Positions 56,401 through 63,294 of a stretch of DNA of 64,000 bases are shown here, piece by piece. The position numbers were made by a program, and so were the translations under genes. The notes below the pieces were generated by a model. It saw only the letters and a list, made by a program, of their open reading frames with translations, had not been told where the DNA came from and searched no databases. Source of the stretch: Strongylocentrotus purpuratus (lineage: Eukaryota > Echinodermata > Echinoidea > Camarodonta > Strongylocentrotidae); assembly GCF_000002235.5 (NCBI RefSeq), contig NW_022145609.1:6393214-6457213 (forward strand). Reading direction: 5' to 3'. The stretch's first letter is position 1; each line of letters begins with the position of its first letter.

Positions 56401-59400
56401 GTATATAGTGGGCCAAGCATGCCACTATCCGTACAACCATGGACAACTATACAACTATACGACTATACGTCTATCCAGCCGACCAATCAGAACGCAGGAA
56501 ACTGTACATCTATACAACTATACCAGTGGTGGATTCAGGGATAACAGGGGTACGTCCCCCCCCCCCCCCCCGTAAAAAAGGGTGAGGGGGAAGGGGGAAT
56601 AAAAAGGAGAGAAAAGGAGGGGAAAAGGAAAGAAAATGGAAGAGAGAAAGAAGAAGAAAATAGGGAGGAGAGAAAAGGGAAGAGGAGAAAAGGGAGCTAG
56701 GGGGAAAGGAAGAAAGTGGTCAGAAGGCTTAGTGAAATTAGCGTTACCCTTTTCTTTAAAAACAAGGGGGATGTAATATAGTCAGGTAAATTGCTTTGTT
56801 GTTTGAAGTTCAAAGACACGCTACTATGCCAAGATCTATAATCGGAGTTGCTTGTTAAAGTCGTTACTTAATAAATACCATCAAAATGTAATCACCGCAT
56901 CACGATTGATTTGTTGGAGTCTCCAGTATATTTCAGACGCCAAATTTGAAACGATCAACATTTTATAACTTTGTAATTTTGTAAAGCTGGAACCCTGCCC
57001 GCAAGCACTTTGCTTATCCCACCATTTTGCCCTCGTGTTCATGATTGTTTTAAAATGGAAAATTTCTGAATTGAATTGAACTGAATTGAATTGAATTGAA
57101 CTGAACTGAACTGAACTGAATTGAATTGAATTGAATTGAAATGATATAAATTGAAATGAATTGAATTGAATTAAAAAAGCGAAGAACCAAAGTAGAATTG
57201 TCATTAATTTTGTTACGGAGTTGAAGCGTGATAATAACTACTAAATATTTAACCTTTACCTGAATTTTGTCCGAGTCGATCCTAGTGAGATTCGCTCCGC
57301 GTGTTAAGCAGTAAGCGTGAGCCTCATCATAATTTAACCGTGAGGTGTTATCCACTAAATAAAGAGCATCATCAAGTCTGTGCCATGTATCGGCTGATAC
57401 TGTATAAGAGAGAGAGAGAGAGAAACGAAAGAAAATTCAATTCGACAGCCTTTCTGTTGAGACCTAGGGATCCCAGACCCCAGGAATTAACAAGAGGAAA
57501 AACCTGTTATAATGTTCATTGAGCATTATGACTCATAACATATAACACACCAGATTATGTCTCACAACCGCGTTGCGATTGATTGCAAATATTTTGCAAT
57601 TGATGTTGGTCGCATTTCTTTTTAGTACAGAGTTGTGATTGATATTAATAGTAAAGGCAATTTATAACCCGTACGCCATTACTATCAATTGAATTTTAAT
57701 TTATTAACAACAAAACAACAACATAAAACAATGTTACAAATGTATTCAAGTGGGTAACAAAATATCCATGTACATGAGTTACAAAGAAAAAGACAATTTC
57801 CATAGCTGAACCATATGTACAAATTAAATTAATCATATATCATTTCATATCAAACCTGTGAATTAGCTATAACTTAATAATACGTAGAGATTTGTGGCTG
57901 CAATTGAAATTCACAGAGTTCCAATAAGTGATTCAAATAAAGTATATTTTTAAACTTAAAAACTTAAAATGTTGTTAAAGGGAGAACCAAAAATTAGCAC
58001 GAGTGCTAGTCGGGATTGGTTCTCCAGGTTTCTAAAACTGTATGCAAAGTCATATTAATATTTATTTTGACTCAATATCATATTATATGATTCATCTCTG
58101 CTTATAATTCTGAGATTTTGACGAAATGATAATCTTGTTTTTTCTTCTCTTATATTTATGGGCAAATTATTCCACAGCTTTGCGCAATTGAAAGAAATTG
58201 AAAAAGTCCCATGTGTCGTACTACATTTAGGTAATCGTAGCATTAAATTTTCTCTCCCTCTTGTTCTATACATGTGATTCATTACAACAAAGTAATCCAT
58301 TAACGAATGTGGTAAATGCGCTTTCTGCAGGTCATATACAAATTTCGATACTGAATGCTCAAACAGATTATGCACATCTAATACCTGTAGACGTACGAAG
58401 AGTGCCTTTAAACTTGTTCTAAATGGGGAAAATGTTATATTACACGCATGGCCATTTTTTGTGCCAATACAGGTAGTAGTATTGTTCATTTTGCAGTACC
58501 TTTTGTCCGTCGTAACTCTCACGTTTCAAAGATCACACCAGTATACAACAGATAAATGTTTGCAAGTGCTTAATGCGTTGGTCACAACCCGCCGTACTTG
58601 CAAGTGCGATATCGTGGCAACCGCACGAAGACCGTACGTTGTAAGCACGTTGTAAGCACGTTGTAAGCACATTGTAAGCACGTACAACGCACTTACCACG
58701 TGCGCAACGTACGATGCACGCAACCACGCGGGCCACGTACTTACACCTGTGTGTGACGTGCGTTGCCGGTACTCCCTCCCTGCCTTCGCCACTCCCTCCC
58801 TACGTGGTAAGTGCGTTGTGCATGCTTACAACGTACGGTCTCCGTGCGGTTGCCACGTACGTGCTGCTCACGTACGGTGTCCTAGGCTTACTCACTCGCA
58901 CGTTGTAAGTGCGTGCACGTGCGATGAACTCGTTAAGTTTTTCCGCCCGATGTCGGGCTATAGAGAGGACGACATTCCGATGTTCTCCAGAAGTCCCAGC
59001 TGTTGCTGCCTCAAGATGCCGCCCATTCCACCGCAGAGACTATATAATGCATAAATCAATAAATCAGTGCACAACGTGCGTTGTAAGTGCTTACTCGGTA
59101 CGGTCCACGTGAACTGGGGAGGTGGCGAGTAAGTGCGCCTTTAAAAGACGCACGGAGTCTGTGCGTTTTGCGTTCATTTGCAGTACCGGGCACGCACGTC
59201 ACACGCACTGGGGTGAATCTGTAGCCCGACCGCAGCCCGAACGCAGCGAAAGTTCCTCGTGCACTAAAAGTGCTACGGTGTGTCCGCGTGCTCCCAAATC
59301 CGTACGGAGGCGGTACTCACCACGTACGGATATTCAAATTTTGCCCACGTTTTTTGCACGTAGACATCACGCACTTGCAAATACGACGGGTTGTGACCAC

Positions 59401-60728
59401 CGCATTAGTGAACATGCACTGCATGCAGGTTAAGTCACATTAGGATAAAGAACGAGACATGTCAAGTTCATTGTCCGTCTCATTCTGACTTAACCAAGTG
59501 CAGTGTATACCACTAATGCATGAGCTAAAAACATGCAGCTTTGTAGAGAAACCGAAGTGAGGACCTTATACGGATCGAAGTGGAAAGGAGAAGATATCAT
59601 GGTCTTGATAGTTTTATGGGATTCTTCTCCTTTTTTTTGGAGCCAATTCACATTATTTGCAGTAAGGGCCTATCTCACTGAGCAGCGAATGCTTGCGAAC
59701 GTTGCGAATTTGGATTCGCCAACTTTTCTGACGAATGTTGGCGAAAATCAGCGACATTAAGTGACGTTAAGCGACAATTAGCAACATTTGAGCGAATGTC
59801 TCCGAAAGTGTTTGCGAAAGGCAGTTGGCGACTATTAGCGACTGTAAACTAATGTTAGCGACAACTTTTGCGAAGATTAGCAACTATTTGCCAATCCTTT
59901 GCCACTATTTGTGAACGTTTGAGACCTTTTGCTAACTAACCATATGGTAACGTGGTCGCTAGCTTTGGCGAAACACAGAGAACTGACGAAAACAAAGAGC
60001 AAAACCGTTTAACAACCGTTTGCAAAGGCTTACGACTGTTTTGCAAACGCTAACGACTGTTTTGCAAACGCCTGCAACTGTTTGCGGAAAAATAAATTCG
60101 CAAAGAAATTTTGAACGTGTTCAAAATTTCTTTGCGACAAGAAAAACTGTTTACAACAAAGAAAACTGTTTGCGATCTTTAAGAGACATATTACGGAACC
60201 CAAGCCATAAAAATACTTTGCAGTGAGACCATGATTAATTAATGGTCATCAAGATTAATATAGGCCTTGTTTAACACCATATTGCGCTCCAATTGTTAAC
60301 TCGAGGTTTCTATCCTACAGTGACTAAAATATATATTTTGTTTCCTCTCATCCTCAAGCGAGGTTTTCATTTTCATTATTTCAATACATATTTACATTAA
60401 TAACTCAATAAATGAGTGAAACATAACATAGCATAGGCTAAAAATTAAAGTATATTCAACAATTCTTCCAGCTTATAGTATTGTTTTCTTAGCTAACATA
60501 TTCATATCTTAACAATAATCTCAGCAATGACAAAGTATGTGGGTAATAAACAGAACCCTTAACAATCTTCTTAACGTTACATTTATTTTTAGTGACTAAA
60601 ATATTCTGAAGGTGTTTGTGTAAAATAATTGTATACAATAATTAATAAAAAAGGACTAGATTAAAACGAAATCAACTCTTACCACTTCGGAAAATATTCA
60701 GCACTAAAATGACAATTCCCACAAACAT
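32265..60728 (-). CDS. Gene 2: single-pass CTLD-Ig-FN3 receptor with ITAM-like tail (8 exons)
   Basis: Exons: 60683-60728, 57260-57399, 48449-48522, 48157-48314, 45808-46110, 44671-45003, 40377-40485, 32265-32490. All junctions have GT/AG and consistent phases (1, 0, 2, 1, 1, 1, 2). The total of 1,389 bases gives 462 residues plus stop. Domains: signal peptide 1-18, C-type lectin about 20-138 (EPN 95-97, WDD 122-124, Cys 46/135 and 107/127), Ig-like 141-241, FN3 242-351, TM about 364-386, tail 387-462 with Y416, Y430, Y446, Y457. It should sit in the plasma membrane, bind a sugar or other ligand outside, and recruit SH2 proteins inside; this role is inference. Introns total about 27 kb and are filled with mobile elements. 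Confidence 0.85.
32491..32987. other. Gene 2 intron 7, distal part
   Basis: AT-rich intron sequence between the tail exon and the foldback element. The 107-residue minus-strand ORF overlapping the exon from 32656 is mainly intron in another frame. Confidence 0.5.
33101..33490. repeat. Left minisatellite arm, unit about 14-15 bp
   Basis: About two dozen imperfect units of the type (a)ggacaattacccccc; C runs vary in length. Starts with TTCTAGGACAAC, like the element at 12035. Confidence 0.85.
33850..37965 (+). mobile_element. LINE B: near-complete Jockey-superfamily non-LTR retrotransposon
   Basis: ORF2 starts at about 34237 (MTDPLLSNVGNDQQ). AP endonuclease has GEIYRPPQ, IMGDF and SDLSDHFP; reverse transcriptase has GNYRPISLLSSFSKMLEKL, DFSKAFDTVNHD, GVLQGSLLGPLLF (P of GVPQG changed to L) and FADDS. 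The C-terminal part has GPSFWNNLHPDLL to 37341. Breaks: a TAA at 34543-34545, a frameshift near 34930 and another near 36970. The 680-residue central frame (34934-36976) is open. The 3' end is AATAAA plus (AAACTC)n at 37940-37962. No ORF1 was recognised. The 5' boundary is approximate. Sister to LINE A. Confidence 0.9.
37966..38889. other. Foldback centre, no gene seen
   Basis: AT-rich with a poly-C run at 38752-38767. Presumably the original middle domain of the foldback element. Confidence 0.4.
38890..39855. repeat. Right minisatellite arm
   Basis: Tandem units of the type gggggtaattgtcctc, the complement of the left arm, interrupted by a SINE at 39057-39312. The 161-residue Pro/Thr-rich minus ORF is a translation of the repeat. 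Confidence 0.85.
39057..39312 (-). mobile_element. tRNA-derived SINE with (ATT)n tail
   Basis: On the minus strand the head reads GTGGCTCAGTGGTTAGAGCG (box A) and GGGTTCGAACCCC (box B), and folds like a tRNA with an anticodon-arm stretch between. A body of about 150 bp follows, ending CTGGGTAAATAAAACG and (ATT)n at 39057-39080. The well-kept promoter boxes suggest a fairly young insertion. Confidence 0.85.
39960..40376. other. Gene 2 intron 7, proximal part
   Basis: Begins with a tgacgca/cgaccgacg-type motif shared with 46260-46330. Otherwise unrecognised. Confidence 0.4.
40377..40485 (-). CDS. Gene 2 exon 7: transmembrane segment
   Basis: 109 bases; acceptor tttcag, donor gtaagg, phase 1 in, phase 2 out. 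It encodes SSGGCGALGKSN then LIWILFGVSLAGNVLLLVVI and AIK. A single helix of about 23 residues (364-386) with Asn377 in the middle, at the same place as the Asn in the gene 1 helix. The extracellular side is Gly/Ser-rich. Confidence 0.85.
40486..41385. repeat. Intron 6 segment duplicated at 45035-45650
   Basis: From the acceptor of the TM exon upwards, about 540 bp match 45035-45650 (shared 'aatagttca(t/c)catgatat', 'aaccgttccataacc', 'catacaaac'). The duplicate lies upstream of the FN3 exon. Confidence 0.75.
41386..44383 (+). mobile_element. LINE C (I/Nimb-like), split by LINE D
   Basis: First part 41386-42625: RITQFVDEHLML, LLNLTQFIGDGYESKLITRA, FVDLSAA, then stop and frameshift, GLPQGSVLAPLLFNVYMND, YANDL (YADD changed to YAND), a long connection domain, AEYASPVWSRSDHAP, and NRLRTGYGRC-like text. 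After LINE D the C-terminus resumes at about 44204: RWGLGDEQTACECSQEQTM and EHLLVCP, the CxC...H...C zinc-knuckle-like end, to the TAG at 44380. 5'-truncated and inactive. The clade name is from memory and uncertain. Confidence 0.75.
42626..44203 (+). mobile_element. LINE D: 5'-truncated LINE inserted in LINE C
   Basis: RT from DFSKAFDRIDHNIV, GVPQGTKLGPILFIVMIN and YKYVDDLTIVE, to the C-terminal region, with one frameshift near 43380 (270 and 112-residue open frames). A 3' UTR with a CT-rich stretch (43830-43990) ends in AATAAAACC and (ATCT)n at about 44170-44200. LINE C sequence continues on both sides, so the insertion is clean. It belongs to the Jockey superfamily; the clade is not settled. 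Confidence 0.8.
44384..44670. other. Gene 2 intron 6, with a reversed SINE/LINE tail
   Basis: 44505-44590 is a minus-strand '(ATT)n...agcgctctag' tail of the type seen at 10837-10898. Confidence 0.5.
44671..45003 (-). CDS. Gene 2 exon 6: fibronectin type III domain
   Basis: 333 bases; acceptor ttgacag, donor gtgagtgg, phase 1 in and out. It encodes LPGLTSGPTVEDISSTFVTV, SWSSWIPCLDTGEGPVVSYL, VYLQTMDGEWVEG, then MEFVLTGLEPGNEYNISVSA and SPLVSVTTTSIG. FN3 landmarks are the strand-B W, YLVY strand C, GLEPGNEY and the strand-F YNISVSA. Same length as the gene 1 exon and highly similar. Confidence 0.92.
45030..45060 (-). pseudogene. Remnant of a duplicated TM exon start
   Basis: On the minus strand ctttcag is followed by AAAGCAGTGGTCGTTTTGGT and GCCTTGAGG, matching the first 29 bases of the TM exon (AAAGCAGTGGTGGTTGTGGA, GCCTTGGGG). 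The hydrophobic part and donor are missing. It is part of the duplicated segment that continues to 45650. Confidence 0.7.
45061..45807. repeat. Duplicate of intron 6 sequence, with a short inserted repeat
   Basis: 45061-45650 matches 40486-41010. About 80 bp (45108-45185, starting taataataat and containing tataatgcgcc) is absent from the other copy and looks like a SINE/LINE tail. Confidence 0.7.
45808..46110 (-). CDS. Gene 2 exon 5: Ig-like domain
   Basis: 303 bases; acceptor accacag, donor gtaaga, phase 1 in and out. It encodes NFILTSSRSNPGSAYVSCAV, DVVLDDTTLSPVDVWVSVGR, GGLRNNSFVIDNIEDDDQIF and CHVGELARTERSFSRIDFSP, ending NFYG. The cysteines in VSCAV and IFCHV are about 65 residues apart, as in an Ig sandwich. 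The pattern also recalls N-terminal domains of Tie-type receptors, but no kinase follows. Confidence 0.85.
46111..46493. other. Gene 2 intron 4
   Basis: 46260-46330 carries the tgacgca/cgaccgacg motif shared with the right flank of the foldback at 39950. Nothing else recognised. Confidence 0.4.
46494..47753. mobile_element. MITE-like foldback with GGGAGTAAATTT units
   Basis: Ends are TACACACAGAGAAAAGTAGG on the left and, inverted, TACACAAAGAGAAATAAAAG on the right, each followed by ggtgt. The left part (46515-46820) has many short palindromic units with actccc/gggagt. The right part (47625-47730) has the complementary ones. The centre carries an SRP-RNA-like fragment and a (GT)n tract at 47074-47098. 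Flanks are TA-rich. No ORF. Confidence 0.65.
47138..47275 (-). ncRNA. SRP (7SL) RNA-like fragment
   Basis: The minus strand reads GGCGTTGTGGCGTGCGCCTG then TAATCCAGCTA, matching the conserved 5' Alu-domain core of animal SRP RNA (human GGTGGCGCGTGCCTGTAGTC, CCAGCTA). Further on, CGGATGGTGAC and GGTCCCC recall S-domain elements. The whole is too short and diverged for a complete gene, so a pseudogene or 7SL-derived repeat is likely. Confidence 0.5.
47754..48156. other. Gene 2 intron 4
   Basis: AT-rich; nothing recognised. Confidence 0.5.
48157..48314 (-). CDS. Gene 2 exon 4: C-terminal half of the lectin domain (EPN)
   Basis: 158 bases; enters with one base after tataag, leaves in phase 1 at the donor gtgagt. 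It encodes YDGWALDEPNDGGPGRTQNC, ACLWSSQNPNRHGRWDDNSC and GALLRLICQKGV. EPN at residues 95-97 is the mannose-type calcium/sugar motif. W-D-D 122-124 stands where WND is usual. Cys107, Cys127 and Cys135 are at canonical positions. Confidence 0.9.
48449..48522 (-). CDS. Gene 2 exon 3: lectin core
   Basis: 74 bases; acceptor gacagag, donor gtaaga, phase 0 in, phase 2 out. It encodes RFFWIGCHDREVEGQFKWLD and GTQV, the WIGxxD...G.F.W.DGT signature of C-type lectin domains. The frame is fixed by exons 2 and 4. The gap from DSDKIQ in exon 2 to FFWIG is short for the fold. Confidence 0.9.
48523..49449. other. Gene 2 intron 2, with poly-C tract
   Basis: C run at 48872-48893. The small ORFs on both strands have no domain signal. 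Confidence 0.4.
49450..50655. mobile_element. Foldback/MITE with 55-bp inverted ends
   Basis: The left end TATAGGATTTCCCGACCAAA then TTCGCGAGTTTGTCATTCGA is mirrored at 50655 leftwards with few differences (CGACC/CGGCC). The interior left half repeats the word (t)gtcattc(g/a)aatt. A stretch at 50051-50080 starting cagtgcgtcccagaa looks like the terminus of another DNA transposon. Flanking bases are TA/TTAA-like. No ORF. Confidence 0.75.
50656..52985. other. Gene 2 intron 2; dispersed repeats
   Basis: 51120-51440 is an inverted copy of 55380-55640 and includes a minus-strand coding-like end (see findings). 51655-51735 resembles the flanks of the hAT-like element and 31765-31820. (AAT/GAT)n tracts lie at 52800-52980. 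No gene is supported. Confidence 0.45.
52986..53695 (+). mobile_element. LINE E: 3' end with (AAATC)n tail
   Basis: The plus-strand translation ends GPDTWNSLPIVIRNLRTLYS, FKKAVKTMLLSKY and stop at 53185, the C-terminal block of CR1/L2-type ORF2. A 3' UTR of about 480 bp ends in AATAAATC and (AAATC)n at 53657-53690. Upstream RT is missing (5' truncation). Confidence 0.75.
53861..56293. mobile_element. hAT-like non-autonomous element with perfect 8-bp target-site duplication
   Basis: Ends CAGGCGCGGATCCAGG and CCTGGATCCGCGCCTG are exact inverted repeats. The flanking 8 bp, agcgtgag, are identical at 53853-53860 and 56294-56301. Inside: purine-rich stretches, a GC-rich unit also present at 4230-4800, about seven copies of a roughly 100-bp unit starting ttcagac(a/g)aggatta (55043, 55159, 55251, 55359, 55856, 55968, 56050), and a short coding-like segment at 55400-55529. 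No transposase. A second hAT-like end at 54886 suggests nesting. Confidence 0.85.
56302..56880. other. Gene 2 intron; partial MITE end
   Basis: Short tandem 'caactatac' words at 56440-56525, then CAGTGGTGGATTCAGGG at 56524, resembling a hAT-like MITE terminus without a matching second end. Poly-C and purine-rich text follows. Confidence 0.4.
56881..57175 (+). mobile_element. LINE 3' end with (TTGAA)n tail
   Basis: About 180 bp resembling a LINE 3' UTR ('agctggaaccctgcccgcaa') followed by (TTGAA/CTGAA)n at 57065-57172. No ORF remains. Confidence 0.5.
57260..57399 (-). CDS. Gene 2 exon 2: N-terminal half of the lectin domain
   Basis: 140 bases; acceptor atacag, donor CAG|gtaaag, phase 1 in, phase 0 out. 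It encodes SADTWHRLDDALYLVDNTSR, LNYDEAHAYCLTRGANLTRI and DSDKIQ. WHRLDDALYLVD and GANLTRIDS match gene 1 exon 2. Cys46 is the first canonical lectin cysteine. Confidence 0.9.
57400..57689. other. Gene 2 intron 1
   Basis: A (GA)n stretch at 57408-57422. Otherwise unremarkable. Confidence 0.45.
57690..58540 (-). mobile_element. LINE F: 5'-truncated ORF2 C-terminus
   Basis: 155 open codons (58522-58055) include FSPFRTSLKALFVRLQVLDV, HNLFEHSVSKFVYDLQ and FNCAKLWNNLPINIREEKTR, the conserved region after the RT in CR1/L2-group LINEs. 3' UTR to about 57690. The Asn-Asn-Leu-Pro block is intact but RT and endonuclease are absent. Confidence 0.75.
58574..59404. mobile_element. MITE with 35-bp inverted ends and GTAAGCACGTT units
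   Basis: The left end TGCGTTGGTCACAACCCGCC, GTACTTGCAAGTGCG matches the inverted right end at 32 of 35 positions. Left flank is ttaa (58570-58573), right flank is ttag. This would fit a TTAA target (Kolobok or piggyBac type) with one change. The interior has tandem 'gttgtaagcac' units (58639-58680) and many cgtac/gtacg words. No transposase. Confidence 0.7.
59403..59518. repeat. Imperfect 116-bp palindrome
   Basis: cattagtg at 59403 pairs with cactaatg at 59511, and gcaggttaagtca pairs with tgacttaacc, over arms of about 45 bp. It abuts the preceding MITE. Confidence 0.7.
59640..60235. repeat. GCGAA/GCGAC motif element
   Basis: Dense short words (gcgaatg, gcgacattaagtgac, ttgcgaac, gcaaacg) that switch strand near 59980. 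TCTCACTG at 59671 and the complementary cagtgaga near 60222 may be its short ends. Resembles the other motif-rich foldback-like elements here. Confidence 0.5.
60236..60682. other. Gene 2 intron 1, start
   Basis: AT-rich; nothing recognised before the splice donor at 60682. Confidence 0.45.
60683..60728 (-). CDS. Gene 2 exon 1: signal peptide
   Basis: ATG at 60728, 15 codons plus one base, donor gtaaga. It encodes MFVGIVILVLNIFRS; exon 2 adds V-S-A-D-T, so cleavage after VSA at residue 18 is plausible. The frame is open upstream to about 60854 with further ATGs, but that part lies in the hairpin repeat, so the ATG giving a clean signal peptide is preferred. Confidence 0.75.
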
Positions 60729-60780
60729 CGTATCGACTTTGACGAAGGCGCAACACAAATGAACTATTATGTCTACAAGC

Positions 60781-60992
60781 ACTATGAACATGACTGACAA
60801 TGAAAGCGGACAAAATATAGAGTTCCTCATGTACACAAAGGAACATCCCTTCACTGCTATTATTGAAAAATGTGTAGAACAGGTATTACATGCATATTCA
60901 CCTTTTTACATAATAGCAGTGAAGGGATGTTCCTTTGTCTACCTGAGGAACTGTATATTTTGTCCGCTTTCTTTGTTCGTCATGTTCATAGT
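60781..60992. repeat. Large hairpin beside the gene 2 start
   Basis: Arms 60781-60863 and 60910-60992 are inverted copies at roughly 90% identity with a 46-base loop. Both contain gaacatcccttcactgcta or its complement. It sits about 50 bp upstream of the exon 1 ATG. Confidence 0.85.
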
Positions 60993-61352
60993 GAAGTCAA
61001 ACATGCAATAAGGTTGCAGACACGCTTATTGATACTGTAGACGAGTCATTTGTTGATAAATATGCACCAACATGTATATTTATTTTAATGTTTTCCGTCT
61101 CGGCACATATCACGCTTTGTTTTCAAAGTCGCTGCGATCAAAAAAACAAATTCGAATCCCGTGCTAATCGACGATGTTACATACAATGAAACAAGGAATA
61201 AGGTCACTGGTATAACATAATAATGATGTAGAGCGTATTCTAACCGTGTTTATATATTTGTATTTTTCAATCACACGCATCACACAGCGCGGTATCATCT
61301 CCACTCATCGTGCAATCCCCCCAAAACAACGGTCGATTTCGGGTACCGGTTC

Positions 61353-61702
61353 CAGTGGCGGATCCAGGGCCCCCCCCCCCCCTTGAGAAAAAAATCATGT
61401 AAAATCACGTGATTTTTACCTTTTTTGGGGGTTGGCCCCCCCCCCCCCCCCCTGGGGTAAGAGGACACTTTTTTTTTTTTTTTTTGGTCTCCAAATTTGG
61501 AAATTTGACATTTTGCTCAGTTGGGGGGGGGGGGGATAAGGTCACCTTTTTTAGGTCGGCCGTAGGCATAATTTTTTTCTATAAAAAAAAAAAAAAAAAA
61601 ATCAAAAGGGGGGGGGGGTTTAGGTTTTTTAGGGGGTTTACATACATAAAATTACCAAAGGGGGGGGGGGGTTCACCCCCCCCCCCCCTGCGTACGCGCC
61701 TG
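61353..61702. mobile_element. hAT-like MITE
   Basis: Left end CAGTGGCGGATCCAGGG, right end CTGCGTACGCGCCTG; interior of C, T, G and A homopolymers as in 2032-2380. The two ends belong to slightly different subfamilies and no target duplication is visible. Confidence 0.6.
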
Positions 61703-62184
61703 TTTAACTGTATACTTTAATCATACAAACATAAGTCAACATCTCCAACACGTTATCATAGTTAACACCGACACAGATTACCTGAATTAATCTCAACAAG
61801 TAGTAAAGGCAGGGATTGCCTTTTGTAGGAACTCTATTTCTCGTTTCCAATCTTTTTCCTTTTTTTAACTCAGTTGGAGCGGAGCGGAGCGGAGAGTTCG
61901 CTATCTGACAACGACGAGAGCCAGCGTCGAAGTGAAGAAATCACCGTGAAACACAGCAATTTATAGTTTCCGAGAGCTGCTTTACGCATTGTGCGTCCGT
62001 AATCGCGCTCTGAGCTCTTACGCCCCAAAAGCTTGCTACGCCCTCTACGTTTCCTGCAAGATAACTAACTGTAACGTACTGGTCCGTTACAGTATGTTAA
62101 AATCATTGTTATGATGTGTGATATAAATAGACCGATACTTATACCTATAATATTCATTTTTTGTTTCTTTTCCTTACTGGATAA
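61703..62184. other. No gene seen
   Basis: Short (GGAGC)n run at 61876-61894. Otherwise unrecognised. Confidence 0.4.
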
Positions 62185-63263
62185 ATGTCTTGCCAAAGGA
62201 CATTAGTGCCGCAGCGGTACTCGAACCGCGATCCATGTAATCCACAGTCCCGTGACGTATTCACTAGACCACGCGGCACCTCTACTAACACCTCTAAAGT
62301 CCACATGACAAAAAAATTGTCCTGCCCCTCTCCTTATAGGGTATTATCCCTGGAATGAAGAATTTCTTCCAATTTGTCCGAATTAATTATGTTCCTGAAA
62401 TTTGTGCGTAAATGTCTCCGCCTCATTATTATAACAAAGACCGCGTTCCACCTTCCCGATAAAAACATAACGATATAATTACATGTACACAATTTATAAT
62501 AAAGGTATTTCTCCTTTTTCATTTTTTTGTTAAAGTGAGCCAGTTTAGATTGTGCGATTTAAAAACCACTATTTTAAAAACTTAATCTTCTCACTATCTA
62601 TCAATTGATTGACTTCTGTATCTCTTTAATTGTCTTAACATAACATATACATTAAAAATACCATATAATCTGGCCTTTATTATTAAATGTAAAACAGAAC
62701 AGCAAGATTATAATACTAGAAATCAGGAAAATTACTATGTAGAAAATGTAAAGATACAGCATCATCTTTTTCTCTCAAATCAAATTGACCTTCAATATGA
62801 AACTTTTTTTCTCATTATGATAAAACAATTTCATTTCTTAATTCTTTTAAATCAAAACTTATGTTTTTTTTATTTACGTACTCTACAAATAATTAATCCA
62901 TCCAAACTTTAATGAATTTTATAACTTTTAAACTTTTTTTTTGGCCATAATGTCACTATGGTTTTCTGCCTCGACAGAACCTTTGTTTCTTTTGCAATTT
63001 CCCATTTCATGTTCATTATCTATTTCTTTGCTGTAAACATGTTTATTTCTTACTCTTGTCTTTACTTCTCTATTTAATTTTGTGTTTAAAGTTCAATGTT
63101 TAAGCGTATCCTACATGTAATTACGTTCTCCACAATGTACAAAATGGACTTAAATAAATTAGATTGAATTGAATTGATTTTATCGTACTCATTAAAACAA
63201 CGTCGATATTTCCTAGGATCGTCGCATAAAGACGCATACCCACATGTAACCCTCACTCACACC

Positions 63264-63294
<31 letters not shown>

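Noticed and set aside
60672-60854. Longer N-terminus for gene 2 (start at 60854 or 60850)
   Set aside because: The extension lies within a hairpin repeat and would put a second hydrophobic stretch before the signal peptide; the ATG at 60728 is simpler.
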